A DNA stretch of 64,000 nt from Opisthorchis felineus. Its lineage: Eukaryota; Platyhelminthes; Trematoda; Opisthorchiida; Opisthorchiidae. Shown here in pieces: positions 24,641-37,918 of this stretch; the first letter of the stretch is position 1; every line of letters starts with the position of its first letter. Both the position numbers and the translations under genes were made by a program. Under the pieces are notes generated by a model. The model saw nothing but the letters and a program-made list of their open reading frames with translations. It was not told the DNA's origin and did no database searches. Location: NCBI GenBank assembly GCA_004794785.1, contig SJOL01004448.1, positions 86,325 through 150,324 on the forward strand, written 5' to 3'.

Positions 24641-27600
24641 TTGTGAACGGAATGTTACTCAGCAGCATGTCAAGCAAAATGTCTGTAAAACTCAATCAGC
24701 TCTTTTCCCCATGGATAAGCTATCCGCGATGTTGTTGCTGTGAGTCTCAACCGGTTCGAAATTCCATTCTGGAATAGAACTTTGCGGTGTCACAGGGAGT
24801 GGAAGGCAGGGCTATGCAAATACACGCTTTTATAATATACGCCAAATCCGTCTGATTTTGTCTATAACAAAATGCAAATTTTAAACAGCTTGCTAACAAG
24901 ACGCTCATCGTTCAATTTAAATTCCATTGTGGAATGAATGGTACCACTTACTCGTGGTTGACGTTGCAGCATCACCTTGATGGGGAGTAGAGAAAGGAAA
25001 GTGAAACGAGAAGTCGAAAATACTTAGGGCTTTTGGCAGGTACCTTCTGGCGAAGCTAGTTTAACTTGTAAGCTTGAAACTATTTGAATCCTACGGAGCT
25101 TTCAGCAGATCAGACTCACTTGTTGACCGCTGAATTGGCTAGTGCTCTATATGAACCGCATAAATCGCACAAACTATATACGCGGATCCTATCAAGGAAC
25201 ATAGAGTTTGTATGTGCGTGTGCACATATATTCGGGGTCCTCTTAACTTATATTTGTCCACAAGTTTTGTGAATTAAACTCAAAATTAAACTCACCGACC
25301 ACCTTCCCCACTGAAGAAAAGATATAGAAAATTCAGTAGGTTTGAAAAGAACTAAGTACACGGCAAAATGAGAGCGTGAATTAGTTTCGTGGCGCCGATG
25401 CTCAATTCAGCAATGTAGAGTTCTGTTTACATGCAAGCGATTCAACAGGCGCCGTTCGTGGTACACTGTGGCAAAAGTTATGTACATATTTTTCATCAGC
25501 TTAAAACCAAGTGAATAAAAACAGATGAGAAAAAAATACAAAACACACCGAGACTATCGCTTTCAATCGGAACAGCGACACACCGGAACCGTATACTTTT
25601 ACATAGATGTCAAGAAACCACACAAAACCTCATAGTTCAAAGATGAAGAGAATGGAGCAAGGGAAAATTACATTGGAAAGTCCGATACTTAGAAGACACA
25701 CAGAGAGAAAAAAGAAACAAAAACATAATTCAATATCAGAAGCCGTTACGGAGAAAAGACCCATCTAAGAAAGATTAAAAGACACTGGTTGACAAGCTTG
25801 ACAATATTACAACCTAACACTTGACAAAAAGAACGTGCTTGATGGTTTGGCTAAAAGTAGCACCATGTAAAACACTGAGGCCAAACAATTCAGTCAACCG
25901 TAAAAAGATAATTCTGCAATGAGGATGTGAGTTCCCATTTAGCTCACCAGGTGCAGTCGAGTCTGGAATACAAGTGGACTTTCGAATATTAGAATCTCAT
26001 ATAGTGTGTTCGTTTGAATGTTTATACAACCAAGCTCGTGCTCGCATTTCGATGTTTGGAAGCATATCAAAAATTCCGACAGAAGATGAGTGATTTAGGC
26101 TCTTTCGTAAGAAAAACAATGTCCATAACGTCCCATTCCTATATGTGATCCACTTGCTGCTCAGCTGTAGTGCTATTCTAGCCGAGCCTCAAAAACTACA
26201 TTTATTACAGTAATGTGATTGCATCTATGTTATGTGTTACGTCGAGATGTTTTATTAGTATGTCTTATTCCGCTGCTGGTAATACACTCTGTGGGTGCGC
26301 TAAATTATCTTGGAAATGACTTGGCCTCAACAAAGGTCGCTCACGATATTGTGACTACAACATGTGCATTATATTAAAATGTTATATTATGATTATGCGA
26401 TGGAACTCTACGCTCAAATAATGAAATAATACAAGTGGGCATACAAGTGAGCATTTTCTAAAAATTTATAGGATGTCTATTTTGGATAAAACGTGACATA
26501 GCATTCCGGCAAGGAAATTTGTAAATTGTAGATTATGCGCAAAATTTTGACTAGAATATATCAAGAGTGAAACTAGAAATCAGTTGATTGGTGGACGCGA
26601 ACCATGGGCATTCCACTTAGCACAGAGACCCTCTAGCAACTGCGCTACTGTGTGCGTTCGCTCTCGCTTATAGTTGCGTGATGTACTTCAACGCATTATT
26701 CGCCCGACCGGACAAACCGTGAAAGAACATAGCTGGTGGGCATCCCGGGAACTTTCACAATAGGCCAACTGATGCTATCATCTGGATACGTTCGAGTGAA
26801 CTGTCATGAACTAGCGGACGACGATATCGAAACATGTTCCATCACGAGACACACAGTGGACTCATGTGTGGCGTTGACAAATATTCTGTCAAGAAGGTCA
26901 GTTTTATCATGTGTACTCGATTATTTGCAATAAGGCTGTTGTATTCTTCTTCGGCGAGCCTTTTTTCCGGCATTACGGCACTGTTGCGGGCACAGCAGTT
27001 AGTTATTACAGATAGGCGACGGAGATGGTATGTGGAGTTCGCATGCTTATTCAACGCGCCGACATATTTTCGTTGTTTTAATGATAGTATTTTCTACCTT
27101 ATCACGTTTGCAGTGTTGCGAAAGGAATTATATTTGTAGGCATTCTGGACATAATTTGTTGCGGGTTTAAACACCTATGCAGGTAGAATACGATAAGCGG
27201 TGAATGGTAATCCGGAATTTCTCATGTAATTTGGGAATTTTCAGGCACTCTTCGGTCAATCTGATCGTATCTTCGGAGAAGATAAATTAGTTGAATAAAT
27301 GCGATTGCTATCCGGTTTATTAAGTAAGATTTCGACGTCCTCAATGAATTAACTGATAGCTTACAGTATTTAGGCACCTAATATTTGCGTCGATGGCCTC
27401 AGACAACAAATTGTGGAAGGAAAAATAATTCAATACTACTGCCTTCCCCCATCGAGAATAAACGCGGAAGCACACGCTGCACCTTTGCGTCAGTTTCAGT
27501 TCGGAAATTGCGAGATCTTTCACCGGACCAGTGGCGAGATTTCCAAACGTCACTGATTTTAAATCTCGGGATTCAGCACGTGTATCTTGAGCAAGCAGAC

Positions 27601-28565
27601 GCTAGTTACTCATCCTACAAACCCAGTTCGGTGCAGCGGATCTAGAGGCTACTTATGTAATACTGCTACTGTCCGAACGCCAAGCCTGCTACAAGTCATA
27701 TGCAGTCGGACACACGAGCTGCCCATATTTGGTAATGCTGCTTAAAATCTCATCTGGAGAATGACCGCATCGAGTTCTCCTATCTCCGAAAATAATGCTG
27801 AACTAACTGGAGATAGATGGTGTTTTAATATTCAAAAGCCGGGCAGGCAGCTTAGCTCTGAGTAATTTGGAAATTACACAAAATCCATGATTATTGGTTT
27901 ACACTCGAATCCGCAGAATAAATCGGAAAGAAAGCTTGAAGTCAATCATACTTGGCATTTCGAAACTCACTGCTTGGGGTTGATGCTGAAATATATATAT
28001 GGTCGTTACAACCGAAGCAAAACACGGTCAATGAGTTCTCAACCCGGACATTTTCAAAGTCACGTAGATTTGGATGCAGTTAAATGCTGTGAAATGCATT
28101 GCATTTCGTCTCGCGTATATGCCTTTTTATTTCACACTCCGGCGTTCTGTGAGGAATGAAAAAAATCTCTCCTATTTTTATTGCAGGCAAACCCGACAAA
28201 CGGATCCTCAGCGCACGGTTTTGTGTTATTTTATCTGGATGTACGTATGTGCTCACATGTTCTTACATGGGTGCAGATTTCTCATTGCCCGATTAACTTC
28301 GCGCGAATTTGCTCTTTACTTTCCATTCGGCCATATGTCTTGTACGTGAACTTTTTCTCAAATGTTCCACTTTCGACGGGTTTTCTCCAAAGGGTCAGTG
28401 AGTGAAATGGATTTACAATTATTCACGTAATTTTTCGAATACACTGTTTCTTGAGGCAATGATTTCCAAATTCTTCATGTTTGTGAGAAGTTGCTAATCG
28501 ATATTGACTGCGCTGATAAAACACTGAAAACGAAGTGAATGTTTGTGATGCTCGCCAATTTGTAG
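24641..28565. other. Unannotated DNA; A-rich stretch at 25.5-25.8 kb
   Basis: No element or gene was recognised. The plus strand is strongly A-rich at about 25480-25770. Open frames at 26736-27139 and 27385-27645 are short. The second contains the readable segment RKLRDLSPDQWRDFQ with an acceptor-like CAG upstream, but it has no donor, domain assignment or partner exon and is not called. Confidence 0.45.
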
Positions 28566-29216
28566 GTTCAACAGTTTTGCTCCCGGGTAACAGCCCAACC
28601 CGGTTGGTTGTGTATATTGCGCCAGAATAGACACAGATATTGGGCACTTACGGTGAAGATTTTAGAACGAATATGGGCCACACTGAACCGGAAATCCGGG
28701 CATCACTCATTGCTTCCGTGGCGTATATCTGAGCGCGCAATCGCTAGATTCATGAATGCACTAATAACTGGTTGCTGTCGGTGTGGTAAGGATTACTCCG
28801 GGCAAACTAAAGCGGTAGACCCATGACTGCATCTGTTGAGAAATTTGGCGAAACTACTGTGCGACAGGAATACGTAAAGTTACGTTTTACCATAATTTTG
28901 GGCTGCATAATAAACACACACTTTACTACACCATATGCCGAAAACAGAAAAAAATAAACCCGAATTCATACGGGTTACTAGGAATGTACTTATCCATCCA
29001 CAAAGGCGTTCTTCCATATTCCTCTGAAATTGATTTCCACATGTGGCACAGCGCAAAATTTTGCACAAAGACATCAAAAACAGACGGGGTATTTTGGATG
29101 CGTGACCCGTTAAATTCACGATGAATGATGGAACGCAGTAAGGAAGCCAACACACAGTAACGTCGAACTATTGATTACACAATGTCTCTTTCATTCAAGC
29201 TCCTGTTGCAGTTCAC
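28566..29216. repeat. Unclassified 650-bp dispersed repeat E, copy 1
   Basis: This segment is nearly colinear with 37269-37918 over its full length (about 5% substituted by eye) and with the first 286 bp of that unit at 43778-44063. Similarity starts at GTTCAACAGTTTTGC and stops at TGCAGTTCAC, with unrelated flanks on both sides, so these are real element edges. There are no terminal inverted repeats, no poly(A) tail and no recognisable protein. Both strands have frames of about 90 codons, but neither shows a known domain. It could be a non-autonomous element or a fragment of a larger unknown repeat. Confidence 0.75.
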
Positions 29217-32200
29217 TGTCACAGTCGGCCGAATAATGATCACAAGCCCGTGATCGTGCACTTTGCTATTATTTTTGCAGGCTTTTTGTGGTTTTCTAGT
29301 CTTCGCGTTCGAAATTCCTTCGGTTACTTCCTTTCAATGATGTCTCTTTTGTAACAACCTCTTATGTTGCATGCGCACCTAGCTGCACTTCCTGCGGTTT
29401 ACAAACCTATGCACATTATATGCAGCTGCTTTCTTTTCATGCAAATGTTTAACGACCACCTTGAGTTCTTATTTCCTTTCATGCCCATCTACCATTGCTT
29501 CAAGTTCTGTTATGTTCCCTTATCTCTGCCATTTTTTCTTTATGTTTTCTTGGAATCACTTTCAAGTAATCCGCCAGTGCTGCCTCCAGAATCCTTTGGT
29601 CGCTCTGAACTCCTCAAATCGTTCTATTCCCTTTCTTAGTCTGTGTAATTACAATAGCTGCGCCACGTCATGCCTGGAGTTCTCAGCTCACTTGCCAAAA
29701 GTAACGAAATTTTACCTATTTTTGATGCCTTCTAAACGATTAGCATCAAACGATACCCTACTGCATGAACGTAGACACCGTTGAGTTTCATTTTTCTAAA
29801 ACGACAAGTGATTCTATCAACCCACATTTTCGGTTCTACTTTCTGTGTGCTTCGCTTGTGTGAACCTGTTTCTTCACTTTCGGCCAGCCCTGCCGTGAAG
29901 GAGTTCCTCGTTATCGTGCACATTTAGCCTCATATCCACTTTTATGCATACCAGCGCTAATCTGGACCACCCTTGCGCTGTCTGTGATTTGTATGTCATG
30001 GTAATTCCTAAAGTAGTCACTGGATGCTGGCGGTCACTCCGACTGTGATCCCTTAGGTGAGGAGTAGAAAAGAGAACTCGGTCATCAATGAGAGAAAAGT
30101 TCCACTCTACCATTTTTGGAATCACGGCATGAAATATGCCAGTTTTTTCTGGTAAGAAGTGTCCTAGTATGTTCAACATTAACCGCAGGATATAATATAC
30201 AAATATGTCCATCTTTTATATATTCCAGGGACAACATGGAGTATGCTTAATAATGGTTGTTTATAATTGGAGTCAAACATAAGTATGGTGGGGTCTCCTG
30301 TACTTCATAAATTAAAACAACTTCCCCCATCCAGACACGCGAGGCGGTGGCTTTGCACATTATCATCCGATCTGTAGCCATTATCTATATGTAGTCAGTT
30401 TACTTACAGTTTACAGTTTGCGTTTACAGTTTACTTATACACGAGATTTGAAAGCAATGTTCCACTCATGGAACTCCCTGCAAAATCCATGGAAAACCAT
30501 TGTTTCTCAGTGAGGCTGTTATGAACACTGCATCAATTCTAAAAAAATTATTTGCGTCATGCAGTTGTGGTAAAAAATCATAGAAGGCTTACTGTCGTTC
30601 ACTGTTTCGCGGAGGGGGCGGATAGAGAAATTGGACATTGAAATTAGAACTGGACTAAAAATACATTTATAGGCGAGAAAACAAATTTTGTTCCGAAAGA
30701 ATATAATAATGTGAACTAAGCAGTGATTGAATCGTTAACTGAACATCAAATAATTTACGCTAGGCTGGGAAATCAAACTAGGTTTGGTAGGACTGCAGTT
30801 CGAATCAGCCTACCATAATTAAGGCCAGTGAATAAGGAACATTACCACGAATGTGCATGCAGACATGCAAGAATACGGACCATGTGAGAGCCCTTGTCCA
30901 CTCCAACAAATTATGGAATTACATTCGGAAGTGATGTCCAGACACCGGTGGAAGGTCCGACCATCGATTGGATACCAGGACAGGGTTGCTGGATGATTAT
31001 ACCGCTGATCTGGCGGTCTCTTGCGAGCGCTGATCTAAGGAGAACTCTATATTCATGTGCAGCAAGAGATGCTCTGGTAAGCTCGAGTTTCGGATACTTT
31101 CACAGGGGTGGCAATGATGAATGTCGATTTTGGCGAAATAACTGAGCATTCTGGGTGAAACGTCATTTTCACCGAAGATGTTCATTAAGGAAGTTGTGAA
31201 GAGTGAGCATAGCAGGCCTTAGAAGATAAAAAAAATCAGCGGTATGCCTGATCAGGAAATGATTAAGTTAACATGCTACCATGGATCCTTCTGAGACGCA
31301 TACAATGGAAATTCGAACTCTTGAATTACGGACGTTGAAAAGGGGGTTCTAACGGCAGTAGTGCTTTAGTACATGGGTGTTTTACGGGGTTGTCAGATCA
31401 TACGGTACGACTAGCAGTTGTTAGAGCTCATCAGCGGAATTGGATTGTCTGGTTCAGTAAAAGTTAATTAACAAATTAAATTGGCACCAGTTTTGTTAAG
31501 CTAATGTTTGGAAGTCGTCAGTGTAAATGTGAAACAATGAAAAATAATTCTCTAGTGCGCAGGTTTTCACAGACATAGCTAATTACTTTGGTGGCCAACT
31601 CTGCCAGGGATGAAAAAAAGCGCTATGCCAGATTTTCACGACTAAGTCCAAATATAACGAATAAAACAACTTTAGAAATTCAGGAAAACGTGGTATACAG
31701 GGATAGTTTTGTGGAGTAATGTTTCAATTTGTGCCCCACGCTAGTTCAAATAAGTCATCATAAATAAAGCCTTGAAGCTTACATTCTTGTGTTTCATCTC
31801 TCCCACTGGGGGGAGGGTGTTAAAGATATTTACTGTTACTAGGGCACCGCCTCCCGGACCAGCACCAGACGTCCTGCAAAATACTACTTTGATGGCGCAT
31901 ATGGTTTATAATGGAAGCACATTTCGTTCGCGTACGAACTTCGATTAATTGTTGGTGGTGTTTCAGAAACAAGATTGCATATCAGGTGTAGTGGTGTTGA
32001 TCATTTGCGTTTGGCTAATCCGAGCTAAAAGCTAACAAGTTCGAAAGTACATCGGAAATAAATGCAGTAATTGGCCACTTCTGTTTACAGGTGGCCCGAT
32101 TAATGATGCCGATAATAACGTAAAAGAGACATAATGATTCCTACAAGCCTATCGTGGGATCGTTAGCTACCATCAAGCAACCATCAGGCTACAACCAGAT

Positions 32201-32519
32201 TTTTGAGAGAAACAAATTAATCCTACTACATAGAAGGGGGTTATACATTTCATGAAGTTGCCGCATCTCTTTATATTTTGTTGTGACACTCATATTTTCT
32301 ATCTCAATTCCAACCCAGATGCAGTTTTCAGTTGAGATTCCATCATGTCACTGAGGCCAATGTAAGCTTGAAAGTCAAGAACCTGTGTACACGTTTTCCA
32401 TCCTAGTCGGGAGTTGTCAGCAATTCGCTTCTCAGGTTTTTGAACTCGCGACATTCTGACCAGTGAGTAAACATTTGACCGCTCGTCATCGGATGGCTGA
32501 GCCGCAGTGCTGATAGTTC
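29217..32519. other. Unannotated DNA
   Basis: No gene or element was recognised. A short CAGTTTAC-like motif is repeated several times at about 30398-30432. A minus-strand frame at 32299-32523 with the polar start MSRVQKPEKRIADNSRLGWK (internal ATG) looks protein-like but lacks supporting splice or domain evidence. Confidence 0.45.
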
Positions 32520-32669
32520 TCACTTAGACGAGATACGGAACCGCTGATCCATGTGTGTGGATTTCAACTAAGTACATTTTTTGAATGCCATTTCTAAGTG
32601 TTGAACAATATCTTGAATAGACCAGGTGTGAAATATTGTTTAACAAAACTTTACACGCGATGTGTTTGG
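32520..32669. repeat. 150-bp block duplicated at 34482-34631
   Basis: The 150 nt starting TCACTTAGACGAGATACGG recur immediately after the N at 34481 with a single substitution (TGTGTTTGG here, TGCGTTTGG there). The duplicate is then joined to the unrelated 2.9-kb block. This looks like a contig edge sharing sequence with its neighbour. Confidence 0.9.
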
Positions 32670-34480
32670 AAACCAATGTCTTTATTGTTTACAGGGTCTT
32701 TTGTTTGAATATTTTTAATAAGGACCCTCGGTTCGCTGGGTTTTTTGCATATTGATTACCTGAAACGATGTGACCTCTTTAACGACACCAGTTTTACTCA
32801 TGTTCGCGTATAGCTAATTTTTCCTTATGCGTAGGTATGGAAATATTTCTCAACCGCTCAAACTGTACATTGTTGTCATCCCATATCAATGGGGGCAACA
32901 CGTTTTGTCGCAAAGTTGATATTGAGTAGCCTTGTCTGATGTGACCGTCAAATGAAATACATTGGTCTAGCCAGACGAGGTAGCATTTGGGTGCTAGGGT
33001 TTAGAAAGCTGATCGAAGCTAATTTTGTACAGAATAAATTACACATGGTTCAGTTCCTCTGGGAGTTACAGACTTGAACGCAATGTCAGGTACATTTATG
33101 AGATGTCAGCCTATTTTGAGATCACGCCTGGGGAGATACAGTCTGAAAGAAGTAAACAGGGTAAGGTCTGATTCTTGGTATGACCTTCTATTTGTACACT
33201 AAACCACCACATACTACCAACTGACAACCCGCTACCAAGTACAGGAAGTGCACATACCATCCTCTGTCCTCTCATAGAGGACATAGAACTGTGCATGTCA
33301 GCTGTTATCAAATGGTCTTACCGGGACTATGTTACCCCAAAACATGTTTGCATTCATGCACGATGTTCAGGTAGTCTTTGGTAGTATTTAAATTACGTCT
33401 AACGAAATTCGAATTTGACAGCCTGCACCAATGACGGCAACTGGATAGCCAAGTCACTTTAATAAAAAACCATTATGGAGGAAGGGATTCAAATGTGCAC
33501 CACTTACTATCCAGTTAACTCAGCCCGTCTGAACAGCCCGTCTTCCCTGATGCTATTACGTACGATTTGCCACAGTAATGAAACATAAGTGCACATAATC
33601 GTGTTTCTCTAGCTGCCTCATCTTGAAGCGATCTTACTACTAAGCTGTTGTGGGCTTACCTTCTACTCTATCAGCTGCGTAATTGAGATTTTGAAAAGGT
33701 AATCTGATTATGCCACGCAATATCGTAGAGAACATTGCACTGGCTTACGAGTAATGACTACAGTAGTTATTGGATTTTGTAATTAGCACCGAATGGCACA
33801 CTGCATGTGAGAATAACAAAATAATTAAGGAAATTAGGGTAGCAATTAACCAGCAAATTCACCTAAATTCACCTAAATTTGCGACGGTATTTAGTTTATC
33901 CCTGTCGCTTCTGCGTGCTCAAACTAATCCTCAATTTTTAGACGTCACTCATAAACAAATTACATAGCAGATTCTCCACTCAGAATTTGAATGCAAAATT
34001 AATTAGGTTAGCTTATTTTAGTCTTTTGTTATATTGCTGTTATATACTTATATATATTTATATTTTTGGTGGGTTTCTCACTTCCCGAAAATTCAACCTG
34101 GGGACATATCATGGTTTTCAAATTACCTTGCATTACAGGAAATTGGCTTGCATGTTTCTGAACAACAAACACTCGCAGTGTCTATTTGATACCAGCAGAT
34201 TTGCTATCGAATAACGAGATCAATGGGATTTGGGGTCGAAATAACGTGCCGGGAACCACCTAATGGAAAACATATTGTTCTTGTACCCAGATCTAATAAT
34301 ACAATCTAGTAGAACAACGACAACAAAAGCAACAAAAAACAGCAACAAAAATGTGAAATTCATTCATAATGTTGAAATGAGCATCATAGTACCTGAATCT
34401 CTTGCAGATGAGATTCTTTGAGGAAAAGTACCGCGATGTCTCGAATAGATTAGCAGCCAAAATATGAGGCCATCTGTGTG
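32670..34480. other. Unannotated DNA before an assembly break
   Basis: No gene or element was recognised. A perfect 8-bp hairpin with a 3-nt loop lies at 33265-33283 (TGTCCTCT CAT AGAGGACA). A tandem TTCACCTAAA doublet lies near 33857-33878, and a CAA-rich stretch at about 34310-34352. Confidence 0.5.
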
Positions 34481-34481
34481 N
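34481..34481. other. Single N, probable scaffold or contig joint
   Basis: One ambiguous base sits exactly at the left edge of a 150-bp block copied from 32520-32669. Its placement at a repeat edge suggests that two contigs were joined here. Confidence 0.7.
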
Positions 34482-34631
34482 TCACTTAGACGAGATACGG
34501 AACCGCTGATCCATGTGTGTGGATTTCAACTAAGTACATTTTTTGAATGCCATTTCTAAGTGTTGAACAATATCTTGAATAGACCAGGTGTGAAATATTG
34601 TTTAACAAAACTTTACACGCGATGCGTTTGG
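34482..34631. repeat. Second copy of the 32520-32669 block
   Basis: This copy is 149/150 identical to 32520-32669. Its last four bases, TTGG, are shared with the start of the 2.9-kb block at 34628, so the junction has 4 bp of microhomology. Confidence 0.9.
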
Positions 34632-34926
34632 CAGATTAGGCGGTAAATGAGTGCAAATCCAACAATACAATGAAATGGCAAAAATGGCAAAAAATGCAGT
34701 GAAAGAAAATGGGAAATTCGTGGCACGCCTAGTCACAAATGCGCTAGAGTTTGTTGAGTAACGATAGAGCGGTGTGTGGACTGGTGAACCGCTCTTGATG
34801 AGAGCAGCAAGCATATATGTGGTGAAATTTTTAATTGCTCGGATTGGAAGTGACTGAGCTGGTTAGGGAAGTAGTGTGTAAGCAAACCTGTAGGCGGCTT
34901 GTGCTTACGGGGATCCTGCCGGTAGA

Positions 34927-35133
34927 TCAGTTAGAGGTACTTGCTTCCGGATCATAGTAATCCTTCCACTGTGGCTTAAAAATATTTGTAATAGGTGGCC
35001 GCTCATGCGTGTATCTAAAAAACATCCAGTTTCCGCTACCACTGAACCCCACCCATACCAATCTTGAGCATCCAGTAATCGGGATACCGGCTGCTGTCAC
35101 CCATATGCTACGATGATGTGTAAAACGAGTCAT
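34927..35133 (-). CDS. Small ATG-to-stop ORF inside the duplicated block (copy 1), unknown
   Basis: A 68-codon frame has an ATG start and an aromatic-rich C-terminal half (WMFFRYTHERPP, then FKPQWKDYYDPE). The encoded protein is identical in the second copy at 41436-41642, despite one nucleotide difference that falls near its start. Because the whole block is about 99.6% identical, that conservation is not evidence of selection. No homologue was recognised and a chance ORF is quite possible. Confidence 0.15.
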   Translation of the reverse strand: MTRFTHHRSIWVTAAGIPITGCSRLVWVGFSGSGNWMFFRYTHERPPITNIFKPQWKDYYDPEASTSN

Positions 35134-37108
35134 TTTGTACTCCTTATGTATTACTAATTGCGGAGCTGATGCTGTGAGCAGTAGGACGTCCCAACGGGGA
35201 TTTTAATGAGATCCTGCGCCTCAGTGCTGGTTCGGCAGACATAAAGGAATGAAACCAGTCATTATATCACGTCAGAGCAAATTTTCTTACGTCTGCGAAC
35301 ACACAGTCTAAATGCCCTAACTGCTATGAACTTCCTACAAAAGTGCGTTGCAGTTGTCTTCGTCAATTGTTTTTCGTTATGTCGGTAGTCTTTGGTGTAT
35401 TTCCTTGATATACCATGTCGATACCTTTTCCATGCAGGGCACATTTGCACACGATATTAAATAAGAATCCAGACGTTTTAGAAAAGCATTGTACTTACAT
35501 GTTGTTGATATGGCTACAAGTTGTCACACAGTTGCAAATTTTGAATAAATCTTCGCAGCTTTGATAGAAATTTCTCTTGCTATATCCACTTTGGCTTGCT
35601 AAATAGATTGGTCTTCGTGCACCTTCTGTGTTACTCGGGTTTTGTTCTTGGTGGGGACTTTATCACTTACCTTCATAACACGAGGCGGACTCGTCACTGA
35701 AATTCACACTTTGGATTCCAAGAGTATACCTTGTTATCCTAATATCTGATGATGTTGTCTTGAGGTTATCCCAGCCTTACTGTTTTGTGTTGCGTTCATG
35801 GAAGCGCGGACGCGATGGTGGGAAACGTTTCGTCACCATGCGAACCCTCAAACACAACGTGATATACATATACTATAGTTTTAAAATCACAGGAAGCTAC
35901 TAATTGGTGCTTTGAATTTACATTGTCAAAATGATTCTTTCATCGCCAGCCGTCTTCAGGCTTGATATGTATATCCAACTGAACCCGAAGTCATTTCATG
36001 CTGAGATGTTACATATGAAAATGTTGGAAGAAGTTAAATAGGATACCACAGATCACATCTTTCCGAACCCCTGTTGTAGGTCTGGTGGCCTGGTATCTTG
36101 TTTTATACATTCTGTGCAAATCTGACGCAACCTAAATCCTGAGGTTTGACACCAACAGGGTTTAAGCCCGAATACGCCCAAGTTGATTAGCAAGTGTTAA
36201 CCGGGGTCCAACGAAATTTCAGATTCGCATGTAATGGATAATCGCAAAAACGAATCAACTTTCGTGGTAATCATTTCAGCATTTTCCCCATCTTTTGTAG
36301 AAAAAATTGATTCATTTGAGGAATTCCATGAAAATGAGCTGTTTAGTTAGATGTTTTCAAACCAACTAAAGGAGCGAATAGAGTGACCTTCGTGCGAACT
36401 GTGAGCTTCCGATACACATTATGGACATGTAATTCAGGGAGACAAATCTATGTGTTTAGTATCGCTATGGTATCTGAAGATTTGATGTAGCGGTGAGCGT
36501 TGCCGGACCATTTTGCTTGGTGACAACCTTACTAAGCGCGTGCACAGGGACTACAGTGTTAAATAAGGCCGAAACGCTGGTTAGTTCTATATCACCAATG
36601 ATGGCTTTAGCAAAGATTCTTTCTGCATAAACATTGTTTTCGAAACCTTAAGATCAAACCTAAATCATGAACTGCTTAGGCACAGTGAGATCCAAAATCA
36701 CAACACGGATGAAACCTTTACGCTTAAACGAACATCTGGGAAGTTGAACTAGACCCGCCAGGAGCTACATTCTTCTCATTTCAATGAACCGGTGCCAGAA
36801 TGATAGGGTGAACAGCTAATACATTTTTGTCATTCTTACGTTCACTGATTTATATATACTTACTGCCATCAATGCTAACCTGGCAACTTTTGATGGAGAT
36901 AACAAACGATTAAATAGCTTCCACAGAATGAAGTGCGATTGCCTATCATCCTTCGGGTGGTAACAAAAGCGCTACGGTAAGGTGCAGTTTAGCGAAAACA
37001 AAATAAGCAGGAAATTTGAGAAGCGAAGGACCACACTGATTTAAAAAACACTCCGGATGTCAAAGCAAAACAACGAAGAAGTCATCACATAAAAGACATG
37101 GGTGTGTC

Positions 37109-37267
37109 CGAACTGGTGGTTTTCATGATTCACTGATAAGGTAATTTCACACGGAAAGTTAATCAATCCGCCGGTTGTTGGAGCGTTGTTAACTGGTCAG
37201 GCAAATTGAGGAGTGAAGGATAAATTAGCCGGTCAACCACGGGGGCTGCAACAGCAGTGTGAGCAAC
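37109..37267. repeat. 159-bp direct repeat R, left copy
   Basis: This unit starts CGAACTGGTGG and ends GTGAGCAAC. It recurs at 37919-38077 in the same orientation with the same length and five substitutions. The two copies flank repeat E exactly, giving R-E-R. A third copy is at 43618-43776 in the duplicated block. R lacks TG...CA ends, so it is not a textbook LTR. Confidence 0.9.
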
Positions 37268-37268
37268 A

Positions 37269-37918
37269 GTTCAACAGTTTTGCTCCCGGGTAACAACCCA
37301 ACCCGGTTGGTTGTGTATTTTGTGCCAGAATAGACACAGATATTGGGCACTGATTGTGAAAATTTTAGAAAGAATATGGGCCACACTGAAACGGAAATCA
37401 GAGCATCACTCATTGCTTCCGTGGCGCATATCTGAGCGCGCAATCGCTGGATTCATGAATGCACTAATAACTGGTTGCTGTCGGTGTGGTAAGGATTAAT
37501 CTGGGCAAACTAAAGCGGTAGACCTATGACTGTATCTGTTGAGAAATTTGGCGGAAATACTGTGAGACAGAAATACGTGAAGTTACGTTTTGCCATAATT
37601 TTGGGCTGCATAATAAACACACACTTTACTACACCATATGCCGAAAACAGAAAAAATAAACCCGAATTTATACGGGTTACTAGGAATGTACTTATCCATC
37701 CACAAAAGCGCTCTTCCATATTCCTCTGAAATTGATTTCCACATGTGGCACAGCGCAAAATTTTGCACAAAGACATCAAAAACAGACGGGGTATTTCGGA
37801 TGCGTGACTCGTTAAATTCACGATGAATGATGGAACGCAGTAAGGAAGCCAACACACAGTAACGTCGAACTATTGATTACACAATGTCTCTTTCATTCAA
37901 GCTTGTGTTGCAGTTCAC
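37269..37918. repeat. Repeat E, copy 2, flanked by R units
   Basis: This is the full-length copy of the 650-bp unit also found at 28566-29216. It sits between two R repeats with at most one base between the units. The left edge reads AGTTCAAC and the right edge GCAGTTCAC, so a 6-nt AGTTCA occurs at both ends; this could be a target-site duplication or part of the unit. Confidence 0.85.

Larger units (their letters stand above)
34628..37554. repeat. 2,927-bp block, copy 1 of a near-identical pair
   Basis: The block matches 41137-44063 at a constant offset of 6,509 with no insertions or deletions and about a dozen substitutions seen by eye. It includes one R unit (37109-37267) and the first 286 bp of repeat E. 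Copy 1 continues into the rest of E, while copy 2 is cut by the N at 44064. Such identity implies either a very recent duplication or two haplotypes or contigs of one locus placed in tandem. Confidence 0.93.

Noticed and set aside
30790..30815. GCAGTTCGAATCAGCC, a tRNA B-box-like sequence
   Set aside because: The flanking bases do not pair as a T stem, no acceptor stem or A box is found upstream, and it is not similar to the 17-kb SINE relics.
31410..31440. GAGCTCATCAGC on the plus strand, resembling the complement of a hammerhead box 1
   Set aside because: The expected TTTCGTCC partner is not present at the right distance; only a loose TACGACT occurs.
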